Of a DNA stretch of 64,000 bases, positions 63,774 through 64,000 are shown in pieces. The DNA lies in the NCBI GenBank assembly GCA_027214385.1, contig JAPVXR010000001.1, positions 186,001 through 250,000 of the forward strand, written 5' to 3'. Origin of the DNA: Cryomorphaceae bacterium 1068. GTDB taxonomy: Bacteria; Bacteroidota; Bacteroidia; Flavobacteriales_D; Cryomorphaceae. The translations under genes were made by a program, and so were the position numbers. The notes under the pieces were generated by a model. The model was not told the DNA's origin. It saw nothing but the letters and a program-made list of their open reading frames with translations, and searched no databases. The number at the start of each line of letters is the position of its first letter. Within the stretch, counting starts at the first letter, position 1.

Positions 63774-64000
63774 TTTTCTGAGCTTCTTTTGCTTTTGCTC
63801 GAATGGAGTAGAGCCGCTCCTCTAATCCTTCGCTGGGTTTATTAATATTTTTTGTGAGTGTTCCTGCCGAGTCCATCCAGCCATACCAAGGGAGCTGGTA
63901 TATATCCAGGTCGTTCAAAAAAGCCTCAGGTGAAGTTAAAGAAACGGTAGCCCAATTCTTTTCGGTTTGATCATCCATTCCCATGGTTATCTCTACTACT
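63757..64000 (-). CDS. C-terminal part of an unrecognised gene
   Basis: An open frame that stops at 63757 and remains open to the window end, so only the last 80 residues or so are seen (VVEITMGMDDQTEKNWATVS, ending AKAKEAQKIKVGQ). The part YQLPWYGWMDSAGTLTKNIN followed by KPSEGLEE resembles the end of thioredoxin-like (TlpA) domains, where a cis-proline precedes a D-x-x-G turn. This is a weak match. An internal ATG at 63984 exists but is unlikely to be the start. Its 3' end overlaps the NUDIX gene by 17 bases. Confidence 0.55.
   Translation of the reverse strand, partial: VVEITMGMDDQTEKNWATVSLTSPEAFLNDLDIYQLPWYGWMDSAGTLTKNINKPSEGLEERLYSIRAKAKEAQKIKVGQ

Overview
The window reads as a chromosome segment from a Gram-negative member of the Bacteroidota, most likely a marine-type Flavobacteriales lineage. 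Supporting signs are a type IX secretion system (T9SS) with both kinds of C-terminal sorting signal, PorP/SprF and PorE-like proteins, and a long SprB-type adhesin. There are also lipid A genes (lpxH, lpxK), an archaeal/eukaryote-like prolyl-tRNA synthetase, zinc-free ribosomal proteins S14 and L36, a bacilliredoxin-like protein, and promoters with the Bacteroidota TTG...TAnnTTTG pattern. No plasmid, phage, insertion sequence or CRISPR signature was found. The window is gene-dense and looks like ordinary chromosome, with one unusual surface-protein block.

Layout. (1) 11-11290, plus strand: the S10-spc-alpha ribosomal cluster from rpsS to rplQ, with secY, infA, rpmJ and rpoA, closed by a terminator. 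(2) 11366-13784: carA and eno. (3) 13949-15496: an unrecognised 515-residue protein with Bacteroidota-type features. (4) 27109-15559, minus strand: a four-gene surface module encoding a small exported protein, a 2761-residue SprB-like adhesin, a PorP/SprF protein and a PorE-like OmpA lipoprotein. (5) 32894-27209, minus: an envelope operon with an Omp85-type barrel, an L,D-transpeptidase, rmuC, a GWxTD lipoprotein and rlmB. (6) 32992-39454, plus: a tiny lipoprotein, a YtxJ/BrxC-like protein, a barrel protein, lipA, a large beta-propeller T9SS cargo protein and gap. (7) 44630-39429, minus: lpxK, purine nucleoside phosphorylase, gatB, a TlpA-like thioredoxin and lpxH, tightly coupled. (8) 44663-46560, plus: a Nif3-like protein and a CT398-like coiled-coil protein. 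(9) 49403-46621, minus: a low-complexity lipoprotein and a FadL-like porin. (10) 49545-51868, plus: proS, an unknown gene and tRNA-Glu(UUC). (11) 51869-52148: a 22-bp perfect palindrome and terminators. (12) gpmA (minus), then rpsT, radC, a deacetylase-like gene, upp, a membrane protein and a YjjG-type phosphatase (plus). (13) 61326-57111, minus: rsfS, ftsH, a DUF2007-like gene, cdsA and a psd-like gene. (14) birA (plus), a SRPBCC gene and pyrE (minus), a NUDIX gene (plus), and a gene cut by the window end (minus).

How the genes fit together. Most of the window is housekeeping: translation, central glycolysis (eno, gap, gpmA), nucleotide salvage and synthesis, lipid A and phospholipid synthesis, and membrane proteolysis. 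The accessory content is cell-surface biology. The SprB-like gene ends in a type B sorting signal and sits directly upstream of a SprF-like and a PorE-like gene. The simplest reading is one adhesin with its own outer-membrane partner and a peptidoglycan-binding lipoprotein, all fed by a T9SS whose core genes lie outside the window. The small cysteine-containing exported protein at the head of that operon is the most attractive candidate for an undescribed component.
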